Shown: positions 17,686-25,510 of the stretch, in pieces
Layout of the letters: each line of letters starts with the position of its first letter
Numbering within the stretch: the first letter of the stretch is position 1
Assembly: GCA_027451885.1 (NCBI GenBank)
Contig: DAIDHX010000293.1
Coordinates: 1 to 33,087, forward strand
Length of the DNA: 33,087 nt
DNA from: Planctomycetales bacterium
GTDB taxonomy: Bacteria; Planctomycetota; Planctomycetia; Isosphaerales; Isosphaeraceae
Direction of reading: 5' to 3'
The notes under the pieces: generated by a model
What the model was told of the DNA's origin: nothing
What the model saw: only the letters and a program-made list of their open reading frames with translations
Database searches by the model: none
Program-made: the position numbers and the translations under genes

Positions 17686-18897
17686 ATGGCACAGAATCGT
17701 GTGGGTCTCTGGCTGATTGGCGCCTTTGGAGGCGTCGGCTCAACCGTCGCGCTTGGGCTCTGCGCGATGGCTCGCGGCCTCGTGGGCGAAACCGGGCTCG
17801 TGTCCTCGTTACCACTCTTTGAAGGTCTGCCGCTGCCGGCCGCGGGCGATTTCGTGATCGGCGGGCACGAGATTCGCAAAACCACGTTCGAGGAAGCGGT
17901 CGAGGAATTCCGCGCTGCCTCCGGCGTGTTCGAGCGCGACTGGATCACCGCCTGCCGGGCGGAGCTCGACGAGGCCAGCCGCCGCGTCCGCCCCGGCACA
18001 ACCCTGGGCGCGGGGCCCACGATCCAGAAGCTCTCAACCTGGGCGCCTGATGACAGCGGCCTCTCCCCCCGCGCGGTGATCGATCGCCTGGGCGCGGATC
18101 TCGACGCCTTCGCAAGCTCCGAGAAGCTCGAGCACGTGATCGTGCTCAACGTGTCCTCGACCGAGCCGCCGTTCCCAGCCGGCCCCGCCCTGGAACATTA
18201 CAGCGCGCTCGAGCAGGCCCTCAAAACCAGCAAGGATCCGGTCGCCCCGGCGAGCACGCTCTATGCCGTGGCTGCGCTCGAGCGGGGGTACACGTACATC
18301 AATTTCACCCCCAGCCTGGGTGCTTCGTGCCCGGCCCTGGCCGAGCTTGCCGAGTCGACGAACGCACTCGTGGCCGGCAAGGACGGCAAGACGGGCGAGA
18401 CGCTGCTGAAAACGGTGCTCGCCCCCATGTTCGCCCAGCGCAACCTTCAGGTAATGAGCTGGGTGGGGCACAACATCTTCGGCAATCGCGACGGGATCGT
18501 GCTCGAGGACCCGGTGAACAAGTCGTCCAAGGTGGTGACGAAGGACCGCGTGGTCACGGGCATCCTGGGATACAAGCCGGCAACGGTTGTCTCGATTGAA
18601 TACGTACCCGACATGGGGGACTGGAAGACGGCGTGGGATCATATTCATTTCACCGGGTTCCTGAATTGCAAGATGACGCTGCAATTCACCTGGCAGGGGT
18701 GCGATAGTTTGCTTGCCGCGCCCCTGGCGATCGACCTGGCGCGGCTCGCCCATCTGGAACGGCTTCGCGGCGGCCGCGGCCTCATGCGCCATCTGGCCTC
18801 GTTCTTCAAGAGCCCCGAAGGCGTCGAGGAACACGACTACTTCAAGCAATTCGACCTGCTGGCCGACTACGCCCGCAAGGCACGCGAGACGCGCTAG
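17686..18897 (+). CDS. inositol-3-phosphate synthase (myo-inositol-1-phosphate synthase family)
   Basis: Family members convert glucose-6-phosphate to myo-inositol-3-phosphate using NAD+. The start at 17686 gives 403 residues, with GGAAG about 8 nt upstream. It has the NAD-binding glycine loop GAFGGVGST (12-20) right at the N-terminus. Other conserved blocks are INFTPSLG (205-212), KDGKTGET (232-239; family DDxKSGQT), HNIFGNRDG (262-270; family NxLGNNDG), KSSKVVTK (279-286), EYVPDMGDWKTAWD (305-318) and CDSLLAAPLAIDL (339-351). All core blocks are present, so it should be active, but it is divergent. Substrates may differ from glucose-6-phosphate. It heads a plus-strand block with TIM-barrel and UbiA-like genes, the next gene being 42 nt downstream. 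This context suggests its product feeds a specialised metabolite or lipid rather than general inositol supply. Confidence 0.92.
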   Translation: MAQNRVGLWLIGAFGGVGSTVALGLCAMARGLVGETGLVSSLPLFEGLPLPAAGDFVIGGHEIRKTTFEEAVEEFRAASGVFERDWITACRAELDEASRRVRPGTTLGAGPTIQKLSTWAPDDSGLSPRAVIDRLGADLDAFASSEKLEHVIVLNVSSTEPPFPAGPALEHYSALEQALKTSKDPVAPASTLYAVAALERGYTYINFTPSLGASCPALAELAESTNALVAGKDGKTGETLLKTVLAPMFAQRNLQVMSWVGHNIFGNRDGIVLEDPVNKSSKVVTKDRVVTGILGYKPATVVSIEYVPDMGDWKTAWDHIHFTGFLNCKMTLQFTWQGCDSLLAAPLAIDLARLAHLERLRGGRGLMRHLASFFKSPEGVEEHDYFKQFDLLADYARKARETR

Positions 18898-18939
18898 GCC
18901 GTCTCGCCCCCGCGCCTGACCTCCCAAAGCGAGCATCGC

Positions 18940-19788
18940 ATGCAACTTGCCTTCAGCACCAACGCCTACCTGACACACTCCTTCAGCCAGGCGGCCCTTC
19001 GCATCGCCGGGCTCGGTTACGCCGGGCTCGAGCTCATGGCCGACGTGCCGCACGCCTGGCCCGCCTGCCTGCTCGCCGAGCAAAAAGCCGCGATCCGGGC
19101 CGCCATGGATCGTAATCACCTCAAGTTTTCGAATGTAAACGCGTTTATGATGAACGCCGTTTCCGACCATCGGCAGCGGTACTGGCACCCCTCGTTCATT
19201 GAGCCGGACAGGCACTATCGCCAGGTGCGGATCGACCACACGTTCCGCGCGCTTGACCTGTGCGCGGAGCTGGGTGCGCCGCATATCACCACCGAGCCGG
19301 GCGGGCCGCTCGAGCCCGGCCAATCGCGGGCCGAGGCCGTCGATCTCTTCGTCGAGGTCCTCGAGCCGCTGGTGGATCACGCCGCGAAACGCGGGGTGAT
19401 GCTGCTCGTTGAGCCCGAGCCGGGGCTCCTGATCGAAACCACCGAGCAATATCGCGAGATCGCCGAGCGGATCGCATCCCCCGCGCTTGGCCTGAACTTC
19501 GACATCGGCCACGCCTACTGCATGGGGGAGGATCTGCCGCGGCAGATCGCCCGCATGAAGGAGCATACGCGGCATTATCACCTGGAGGACATCGCCGCGA
19601 CGCGCGTCCATCACCACCTGGTTCCCGGCATGGGCGCGATCGATTTTGCCGAGGTGATCGCCGCCATCCGCGGCACAGGCTACGACGGCTGGCTGACGGT
19701 GGAGCTCTATCCGTTCACCGAGGATCCGGACGCCGCGGCCAGGCAAGCGCTTGATGTGCTGCGCCCGCTGGTCGAGGCCAGGCGGTGA
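18940..19788 (+). CDS. sugar phosphate isomerase/epimerase-like TIM-barrel protein (copy A)
   Basis: A 282-residue xylose-isomerase-like (AP-endonuclease-2 family) TIM barrel. Probable divalent-metal ligands are Glu158 (LLVEPEPG), Asp188/His191 (FDIGHAYC), His214 (HYHLED), and Glu255 (LTVELYPF). A His-rich loop HHHLVPGMGAIDF (224-236) closes the site. Members isomerise or epimerise sugars, ketoses and inositol derivatives such as inosose. The neighbouring inositol-phosphate synthase makes a cyclitol or polyol substrate attractive, but this is inference. The stop overlaps the GTG of the UbiA-like gene by 4 nt, indicating translational coupling. It shares many blocks with the TIM-barrel protein at 20735, so the two are paralogues. 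Similarity to EboE-type proteins of ebo clusters is possible but not proven. Confidence 0.9.
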   Translation: MQLAFSTNAYLTHSFSQAALRIAGLGYAGLELMADVPHAWPACLLAEQKAAIRAAMDRNHLKFSNVNAFMMNAVSDHRQRYWHPSFIEPDRHYRQVRIDHTFRALDLCAELGAPHITTEPGGPLEPGQSRAEAVDLFVEVLEPLVDHAAKRGVMLLVEPEPGLLIETTEQYREIAERIASPALGLNFDIGHAYCMGEDLPRQIARMKEHTRHYHLEDIAATRVHHHLVPGMGAIDFAEVIAAIRGTGYDGWLTVELYPFTEDPDAAARQALDVLRPLVEARR

Positions 19789-20711
19789 GAGCGGATTCGA
19801 GCGCGAGTTCGCGGGTGCGGGGCTGGATCGAGCTTGTACGGCTGCCGAACGTCGTCACCGCGGCGGCGGACAGCCTCGCCGGCTGGCTGCTGGCCGGGCA
19901 TGGGCTCTCGGCTGTCGACGGCTGGCTCCCCCTGGGCGCTGCCTCGATGCTGCTCTACGCTTCCGGCGTGGGCTTGAACGACGTCTTCGACCACAAGATC
20001 GACGCCATCGAACGCCCTGGCCGGCCCATCCCCTCGGGGCGCGTGCCGCTCAGGACCGCGGCCTGGATCTTGAGCGCGGGGCTCGCGGCAGGCGTGGCCG
20101 CCGCCGCCCTCGCGGCAATCCAATCCGCGGCCGTCGCCATTCTGCTCGCCTGCGCGATCCTGGCTTACAACGGCGGACTCAAAAAGACCTGGTTAGGCCC
20201 CCTCTCGATGGGTGCTTGCCGTGGGTTGAACTTTCTCATGGGCGCTGCGCCCGCGGACGGGATCGGCGGCCCCGCCTGCTGGGGTTATGCCGCGGCCTTC
20301 GCGCTCTTTGTGGCGGGCATCACCGCGGCCAGCCGCGCGGAGGTCTCCGGCGGCCGCCTCGCCTGGCTTCCGTTCGGCGTCGCACTCGAAAACCTCAGCC
20401 TGCTGCTGTTCGCCGGCCTGGCGCTCGCACCCAGGGCCTTCTTGAATCCAACCGCCAACCGCGGGCGCGTGCCGCTCGAGGGCGTCGTGCTGCTTGGCTT
20501 GCTCGCGCTCGTGCTCAATCGGGCCGGGTTTCGCGCACTCAAACACGCCACGCCAGGGCTCGTGCAAGCCTTCGTCAAAACCGGAATCCTCAGCCTCGTC
20601 TGGATCCACGTGAGCGTGGTCGCGGCCATCCGCGGACCGATCGCAGCGATCCCGCTCACTGCGCTCTGGATCGTGGCGTTTCTCCTGGCACGCAGGCTCT
20701 ATGCCACCTGA
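19785..20711 (+). CDS. UbiA-family prenyltransferase, EboC-like
   Basis: The GTG start at 19785 overlaps the preceding stop codon (GTGA). The 308-residue product has about nine membrane helices. The first Asp-rich motif of UbiA enzymes is intact: NDVFDHKID (65-73), then ERPGRPIPSG (76-85). This binds the Mg-diphosphate of a prenyl donor. The second Asp-rich motif is not recognisable; its position is held by YNGGLKKTWLGPLSMGACRG. That resembles the UbiA-like EboC proteins of ebo clusters more than ubiquinone or menaquinone enzymes. It lies between two TIM-barrel genes and downstream of an inositol-phosphate synthase, so it may transfer a prenyl chain to, or move across the membrane, a polyol-derived molecule. 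The family is firm; the acceptor is speculation. Confidence 0.92.
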   Translation: MRADSSASSRVRGWIELVRLPNVVTAAADSLAGWLLAGHGLSAVDGWLPLGAASMLLYASGVGLNDVFDHKIDAIERPGRPIPSGRVPLRTAAWILSAGLAAGVAAAALAAIQSAAVAILLACAILAYNGGLKKTWLGPLSMGACRGLNFLMGAAPADGIGGPACWGYAAAFALFVAGITAASRAEVSGGRLAWLPFGVALENLSLLLFAGLALAPRAFLNPTANRGRVPLEGVVLLGLLALVLNRAGFRALKHATPGLVQAFVKTGILSLVWIHVSVVAAIRGPIAAIPLTALWIVAFLLARRLYAT

Positions 20712-20734
20712 CCACGCACGGAGAGGCTCATTCC

Positions 20735-21589
20735 ATGCGGCTCGGCTATAACACGAACGGTTTACCCCATCACAGGCTGCTCGACGCCATCGCGCTGCTG
20801 GCCGATCTGGGCTACCAGAGCGTGGCCATCACGCTCGACGTCGGCGCCCTTGACCCCTATCAGGACCCCAGCGACCTCAACCGCCAGATTCTGGCCGTGC
20901 GGCGGGCACTCGAGCACGCCCAGCTTCGTTCCGTCATCGAAACAGGCGCCCGCTTTCTGCTCAACCCGCGGCAAAAACACGACCCCACCCTGCTCGATCC
21001 CGACCCCGCAAGGCGCACGATCCGCCAGGATTTTCTGATCCGGTCGATCGCGATCGCGCGGCAACTTGGCTCGGATTGCGTCTCCCTCTGGTCCGGCAAA
21101 GCCCCCGATGACCCGCCCGCCGAAGTCGCCCTGGACCGCCTGGTGCAGGCCCTCGAGCCAGTACTCCACTCCTCGGAAGCACAGGGCGTGCCCATCGCCT
21201 TCGAACCCGAACCAGGCATGTTCATCGACACGTTGGCCTCCTTTCGCCAACTCGACGAACGCATCGCCCAGCCCTGCTTGCAACTCACCGTCGACCTGGG
21301 GCACGTGCACTGCCTGCGCGAGGGCCCCTGGGAAATCGTCCTACCCCCCTGGCGCGGACGCATCCTCAATATCCACATCGAGGACATGGTTGAAAACGTC
21401 CACGAGCACCTCATGTTCGGTGACGGAACCATGGACTTTCCACGCATACTTGCAGTCTTGCGTGATATCGAATATCGTGGTAGCCTTCATGTCGAGCTGA
21501 GCCGCCATGGCCACATGGCGGCCGAAGCCTCCGCGCGTGCGATGGAAGCGCTCCGCCAGGCCCTCGCCAGCCCGGGCGTGCGATCCTGA
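20735..21589 (+). CDS. sugar phosphate isomerase/epimerase-like TIM-barrel protein (copy B)
   Basis: The ATG at 20735 has GGAGAGG 8 nt upstream. The frame is open further upstream only as noise opposite the UbiA gene. The 284-residue TIM barrel has the same metal-site layout as copy A: Glu157 (AFEPEPG), Asp187/His190 (VDLGHVHC), His214 (NIHIED), His223/225 with Asp234 (GDGTMDF) and Glu254 (HVEL). The N-terminus LGYNTNGLPHH differs from copy A, pointing to a different substrate. It ends the four-gene block; a new promoter and hairpin lie downstream. The likely role is isomerisation or epimerisation of an intermediate of this pathway. EboE-like trafficking proteins are an alternative assignment. 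Confidence 0.9.
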   Translation: MRLGYNTNGLPHHRLLDAIALLADLGYQSVAITLDVGALDPYQDPSDLNRQILAVRRALEHAQLRSVIETGARFLLNPRQKHDPTLLDPDPARRTIRQDFLIRSIAIARQLGSDCVSLWSGKAPDDPPAEVALDRLVQALEPVLHSSEAQGVPIAFEPEPGMFIDTLASFRQLDERIAQPCLQLTVDLGHVHCLREGPWEIVLPPWRGRILNIHIEDMVENVHEHLMFGDGTMDFPRILAVLRDIEYRGSLHVELSRHGHMAAEASARAMEALRQALASPGVRS

Positions 21590-21699
21590 GCGCCGGGTCG
21601 CTGGGATAGAAATCACCGGCACTTACGCGGATTCGGATTCGTACGGCGGCCTTTGCACATGAAATCTACGTTTCGAATTCAACAAATTTGACCGAATGC

Positions 21700-21728
21700 T
21701 TGAGTTTGGCCTGGACGGGGGATACAAT
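21700..21728 (+). promoter_or_regulatory. sigma70-type promoter
   Basis: TTGAGT, 17-nt spacer, TACAAT. The -10 matches the consensus at five of six positions and the spacing is ideal. Transcription should begin near 21735 and cover the small lipoprotein and the DUF1559 gene, giving a leader of about 100 nt. Confidence 0.65.
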
Positions 21729-21741
21729 ATCGTTCTAGTAA

Positions 21742-21774
21742 GGATTGGCGTGCCGAAGAAGGCCACGCCGATCC
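21742..21774 (+). promoter_or_regulatory. leader stem-loop just after the predicted transcription start
   Basis: GGATTGGCGTGCC pairs with GGCCACGCCGATCC around a GAAGAA loop. The stem has about 13 bp, with one G-U pair and a one-base bulge. No T-tract follows, so it is not a standard terminator of the upstream block. It would form at the extreme 5' end of the mRNA and could stabilise it or regulate translation. Confidence 0.5.
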
Positions 21775-21833
21775 CTCTCTCTGTTTGCGTTAATCATCAC
21801 CACGTATCAGACCGTGCTGGAGTGAGCCCCAAG

Positions 21834-22064
21834 ATGCGGCATCGTTCGACTTGTGCTCAGTTGGGCCTGTTTTGTCTTGCATCCGTGATTGCAGTTGTCT
21901 CCTCCGGTTGCTCGGATTCGGCCGTCTCTCCCCCGGCCGACAAGGCAGCGATGAAGGAGGCGGTCCTCAAGGCTGACGACCGTCCTGGTGCCGCTGGTAA
22001 AGCAACGAGAAGCATCAAGGGTCGTGTCCTGGGCAAGGGCGTCGGCGAAGCCGCTCCCAAATAG
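21834..22064 (+). CDS. small lipoprotein
   Basis: The start at 21834 gives 76 residues: a basic N-terminus, a hydrophobic core (LGLFCLASVIAVV) and a lipobox VSSGC, so Cys25 should be lipidated and the protein membrane-anchored in the periplasm. The mature part is short, Ala/Lys-rich and low in complexity (DKAAMKEAVLKADDRPGAAG) with no known domain. The frame extends upstream to 21696, but that would overlap the promoter and hairpin and add an implausible leader. The DUF1559 gene follows 75 nt later in the same transcription unit. Its role is unknown, perhaps as an accessory to the pseudopilin-like neighbour. Confidence 0.75.
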   Translation: MRHRSTCAQLGLFCLASVIAVVSSGCSDSAVSPPADKAAMKEAVLKADDRPGAAGKATRSIKGRVLGKGVGEAAPK

Positions 22065-22139
22065 CTCAGCCGACGTTTTCCCCCTGTGTGTTGTTTTCAT
22101 TTGCCCGCAAGGGCGTTTCCTTGACTTAGGGAGAAGCAT

Positions 22140-23255
22140 ATGAGTGAAGCACGTAGGCCTGCTCGTCGCGGGTTTACCCTGATCGAGCTCCTGGTTGTGA
22201 TCGCCATCATTGCCGTGCTCATTGCCTTGCTCTTGCCCGCGGTTCAGTCCGCTCGTGAAGCGGCCCGCCGCGCGCAGTGCATCAACAACCTCAAGCAACT
22301 CGGCCTCGCCTGCCATAATTACATTTCGGCCAACAATTCGTTCCCCATGGGGATTCAGTATCAGGCCGATCCGCTCTATCCTCCACAGTCCTGGTGCTAT
22401 ACCTCAGGCAGTTGGCTGGTCTCGATCTCGCAGTATCTCGAGCAAGGCAGCGTGTTCAACTCTGTGAATTTCATGGTCAACATGTACACGGTGCAGAACA
22501 CCACGGTCTCCGCGGTGGGCATCAGCAGCCTGTGGTGCCCGAGCGATCCAATCATCACGGGTCTTACCTACACCTACCCGGCTGGGAGTGTTGTCTCGAC
22601 CCCGCTCACCATGAAGTACACCTCCTACGCCGCCAACGCCGGCGACTTTCTTCAGTATTATGGGGCCTATATCACGTCTCAGCAAGCAGCCACCGCTTGC
22701 CAGATCATGACGGGTCCTCCGGCCAACCAGGCCAATGGGATCATCTTCATGCTCAGCAGTGTATCCATCGCGAGCGTGACCGACGGCACCAGCAATACCA
22801 TGCTGGCTTCCGAACGGGCCCATGGTAAGTTCCCCTCCCAGGACCTTTACTGCTGGAACTGGTGGACCTCGGGCAACTACGGCGACACGATGTACACCAC
22901 GTTCTACCCGATGAACCCGTTCAACAAGATTCCGGACTTCTGCTGCCTGGATAGCTCACCGGATGCCTATGTTGCCTCAGCGGCCAGCTTCCATCCTGGC
23001 GGTGCGAACTTCGCCTTCGCCGATGGCTCCGTCAAGTTCCTCAAGGACTCCATCAGCACCTGGCAAATCCAGCAGGGTGGTGGTACCGGCGTGAGCTTCT
23101 CCGGCGGCAACGGCAACCCGATCGGCGTCACCCGGTCCTCGGGGCCTACCCCTCCCAAAGGAACCTTCATCTTCACTCCGGGCATGTATGTCGGCGTCTA
23201 CCAGGCGCTCGCAACCCGGAATGGTGGTGAGGTGATTAGCTCCGACCAGTATTGA
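22140..23255 (+). CDS. DUF1559 protein with prepilin-type N-terminus
   Basis: The 371-residue protein has a class III prepilin signal: a basic leader ending RRG, cleavage before Phe12, then FTLIELLVVIAIIAVLIALL with Glu at position +5 of the mature protein. A prepilin peptidase should cleave and methylate it. The C-terminal region carries the DUF1559 H-x9-DG motif (His285 to Asp295-Gly296, HPGGANFAFADG). The middle is beta-rich and rich in Asn, Thr, Ser and Tyr. DUF1559 proteins are heavily expanded in planctomycetes and are thought to be exported pseudopilin-like surface or secretion proteins; the exact role is unsettled. GGGAG lies just upstream of the ATG. A strong terminator follows 35 nt after the stop. 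Confidence 0.96.
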   Translation: MSEARRPARRGFTLIELLVVIAIIAVLIALLLPAVQSAREAARRAQCINNLKQLGLACHNYISANNSFPMGIQYQADPLYPPQSWCYTSGSWLVSISQYLEQGSVFNSVNFMVNMYTVQNTTVSAVGISSLWCPSDPIITGLTYTYPAGSVVSTPLTMKYTSYAANAGDFLQYYGAYITSQQAATACQIMTGPPANQANGIIFMLSSVSIASVTDGTSNTMLASERAHGKFPSQDLYCWNWWTSGNYGDTMYTTFYPMNPFNKIPDFCCLDSSPDAYVASAASFHPGGANFAFADGSVKFLKDSISTWQIQQGGGTGVSFSGGNGNPIGVTRSSGPTPPKGTFIFTPGMYVGVYQALATRNGGEVISSDQY

Positions 23256-23290
23256 TCTCGCCTGATTGGCAACCGATCGAGATGTACCGA

Positions 23291-23325
23291 GACAGCCAGA
23301 GCCCTGCTCTGGCTGTCTTTTTTTT
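23291..23325 (+). terminator. intrinsic terminator after the DUF1559 gene
   Basis: A perfect 12-bp stem (GACAGCCAGAGC / GCTCTGGCTGTC) with a CCT loop is followed by eight T residues. It lies 35 nt after the DUF1559 stop codon and closes the lipoprotein-DUF1559 transcript. Confidence 0.93.
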
Positions 23326-23418
23326 GTTTCCGAATCTTCTCGTCGACACCCACTTGCCGCTAATTTGAATACATCATGACTGTTCGATCCATCGCACCCA
23401 CGAATCCCTTTATTCGGC

Positions 23419-25326
23419 ATGTGGCGTAGAGCTCATTCCAGCTTGTGGGAAATCCCCCCGCTTCTGGGCTTTGCCACCATTTGCGGTCTGGCTGGCGGAC
23501 TCCTGGATTCCGTCTGGCGTTTGACCTTGCAGTCGGTGGCGCCGCGTGGGCATTTGATCACGCTGCACCGCGACTTCGCGTGGCTTGATCCGCTCGTTTG
23601 CGCGGTGTTGTTCCCGATCTGTGCGCTTGTTGTGTACCTGCCTTTTGCCGCCTGGCCAAAGCTTGCCAGCAAGATCTCGGCTCGGGTTTGCATTGGGCTT
23701 GGGCTCGCCCCCGTGTTCATGCAGTCGATTCCTGGGATCTATGAAGAGGCCTGGCTGGTGTTCTGCCTGGGTCTGGCGAGCCTGGTTGCGCCTCGTATTG
23801 AGTCAGCGCTTGGGACGCGGCGACGGCGGACGGCCACGGCCGCGGGATTGCTTGTGGCGGTGGGCTGCGTGGCTGGAGTCCGTTTCGCACGTGATTGGAA
23901 GGGCCGTCGAGACGAGTCGGCCCGCGCGTTACCAGCCGCGTCCGCGCTGAACGTGCTCTTGATTGTGCTCGACACGGTGCGGGCGGACGGCGTGAGCGAA
24001 CCTGCGAGCCCGCGGATGGTGACGCCTGCGCTTGCCTCCCTGGCGTCGCGTGGGGTGCGGTTTCGCAATGCGCGCGCCACCGCACCCTGGACGCTCGCCT
24101 CGCATGCCAGTCTTCTCACCGGCCGTTTACCGAGCGAGGTTGGAACAGACTGGATGACGCCGCTGGCCAGGCCCTCGCCAGCGCTTGCCGAGGAGCTTGG
24201 CGCGCAGGGCTATCGCACCGCGGGGTTCGTGGCCAACGCGGGGTATTGCAACAGGCATACCGGGCTCGCATCGGGATTCACCCATTACGAAGATTACCCG
24301 CTCCATCTGGGCGGAATCGTGCGTTCCTCCGAGCTCGTGCAACGTTTCCTGATCTCGGCATCCGAGTTATCGGAATCGATTCACGACTGGGCGGCGGCCT
24401 GGGTCTTCGACCCCGAGCGCAAATCCGCCGCGACCATCAACGCCCAGTTCCTGGGCTGGCTCGACCGCCGAGACTCCTCGAACCGACCGTTTTTCGCCTT
24501 CCTCAACTATCTTGACGCCCATGCGCCTTACCAGCTTCCGCGGGGCGCTTCGCCGCGCATGCCGATTCTGGAAGATCCCACACGGCTGGAGCGGCTGATC
24601 ACGCTCTGGCCGACTCTGGATCGCTCCACGCTCGACCCACGCATGATCTCCCTGGCCCGGGCATCCTACGACAACTGCATCGCCGAGCTCGATCATCAGC
24701 TTGGCCGGCTCTTCGACGCGCTCAAACGCCGAGGATTGCTCGAGCGCACGATCGTGATCGTGACCTCGGATCATGGCGAAGGATTTGGGGAGCACGGCCT
24801 CTTCGACCATGGCGACAGCCTTTATGACAGCGAGATCCGCGTTCCGCTGATCATTGTTCCGCCGGGGGGGCTCGCGCGCCCAATCGTGATCGACGAGCCG
24901 GTAAGCCTGCGCGACATTCCCGCGACGATTCATGAGCTGGTCAGCCCGGGGAGTGATTCGCGTTTACCGGGCCGGTCGCTGGCACGCTTCTGGAAATCGG
25001 ATGCATCGGACGGCGGGGACGAGGAACCCGCGATCTCCGAGCTGGCATCACCCAACCCGACCGACCCCAACTGCGGGCGCTCGCCCGCGACGTCCGGCCC
25101 CCTTGTGTCGCTGGCGCAAGGACGCTTCGTCTATATTCGGAACGAACGCACGCAGTCGGAGCAGTTTTTCGACGTGGTGGATGACCCGCGGCAGCTTTCC
25201 AACCGCGCGGCTGATCCGAGATTCCAGGATGTGCTCTCTCGTTTTCGCGCCTGGAGCGTGGTCCAGCTTCCTCGCGCGCGCTTGACAAGGGTCGTCTCGG
25301 CCCAGCGTCCGCCAGGCTTGGAGTAG
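23419..25326 (+). CDS. membrane-anchored sulfatase-like (alkaline phosphatase superfamily) protein
   Basis: The 635-residue protein has four or five N-terminal membrane helices within residues 12-155, then an alkaline-phosphatase-fold domain from about 177. Metal-site blocks are LLIVLDTVRADG (Asp185, Asp190), LDAHAPY (His369) and TSDHGEGFGEHG (Asp451, His452). The nucleophile block reads APWTLASHASLLTG: the Cys/Ser of formylglycine sulfatases (C-x-P-S-R) is Thr225 here and the Arg is His229. That argues against a classical sulfatase and for a Thr-based phospho- or phosphonate-transfer enzyme such as a phosphoglycerol or phosphoethanolamine transferase. The substrate is not deducible. No ribosome-binding site is obvious before the ATG at 23419. 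It is preceded by a terminator, so it has its own promoter. Confidence 0.88.
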   Translation: MWRRAHSSLWEIPPLLGFATICGLAGGLLDSVWRLTLQSVAPRGHLITLHRDFAWLDPLVCAVLFPICALVVYLPFAAWPKLASKISARVCIGLGLAPVFMQSIPGIYEEAWLVFCLGLASLVAPRIESALGTRRRRTATAAGLLVAVGCVAGVRFARDWKGRRDESARALPAASALNVLLIVLDTVRADGVSEPASPRMVTPALASLASRGVRFRNARATAPWTLASHASLLTGRLPSEVGTDWMTPLARPSPALAEELGAQGYRTAGFVANAGYCNRHTGLASGFTHYEDYPLHLGGIVRSSELVQRFLISASELSESIHDWAAAWVFDPERKSAATINAQFLGWLDRRDSSNRPFFAFLNYLDAHAPYQLPRGASPRMPILEDPTRLERLITLWPTLDRSTLDPRMISLARASYDNCIAELDHQLGRLFDALKRRGLLERTIVIVTSDHGEGFGEHGLFDHGDSLYDSEIRVPLIIVPPGGLARPIVIDEPVSLRDIPATIHELVSPGSDSRLPGRSLARFWKSDASDGGDEEPAISELASPNPTDPNCGRSPATSGPLVSLAQGRFVYIRNERTQSEQFFDVVDDPRQLSNRAADPRFQDVLSRFRAWSVVQLPRARLTRVVSAQRPPGLE

Positions 25327-25374
25327 CCCACAAAGTCTTTTGAAGCAGAGGGTTATGGCACTGCCAGTTTGGCA

Positions 25375-25402
25375 TTGTACAACTGTCATTTTGGAGTAGA
25401 AT
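25375..25402 (+). promoter_or_regulatory. sigma70-type promoter for the efflux operon
   Basis: TTGTAC, 16-nt spacer, TAGAAT, in an AT-richer patch about 110 nt upstream of the TolC-like start codon. Five of six -10 positions match consensus. No operator-like inverted repeat is obvious next to it. Confidence 0.5.
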
Positions 25403-25510
25403 CCGGGCCGGGTGTGTGTCAGAATGGCCTGGACGGGTGGATGCCGAGGCGAGAGTTGTCGGCGGGCTCGGCGAGCCGGGAAGCGCAGGGACGCGCGAAG
25501 GGCAGAGTGA

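Noticed and set aside
18034-19746. 570-codon minus-strand frame opposite the synthase and TIM-barrel genes
   Set aside because: It spans two well-supported genes on the other strand and shows no domain pattern of its own.
23419-25326. Assignment as a classical formylglycine sulfatase
   Set aside because: The C/S-x-P-x-R activation motif is absent; the position is Thr225 and the Arg is His229.
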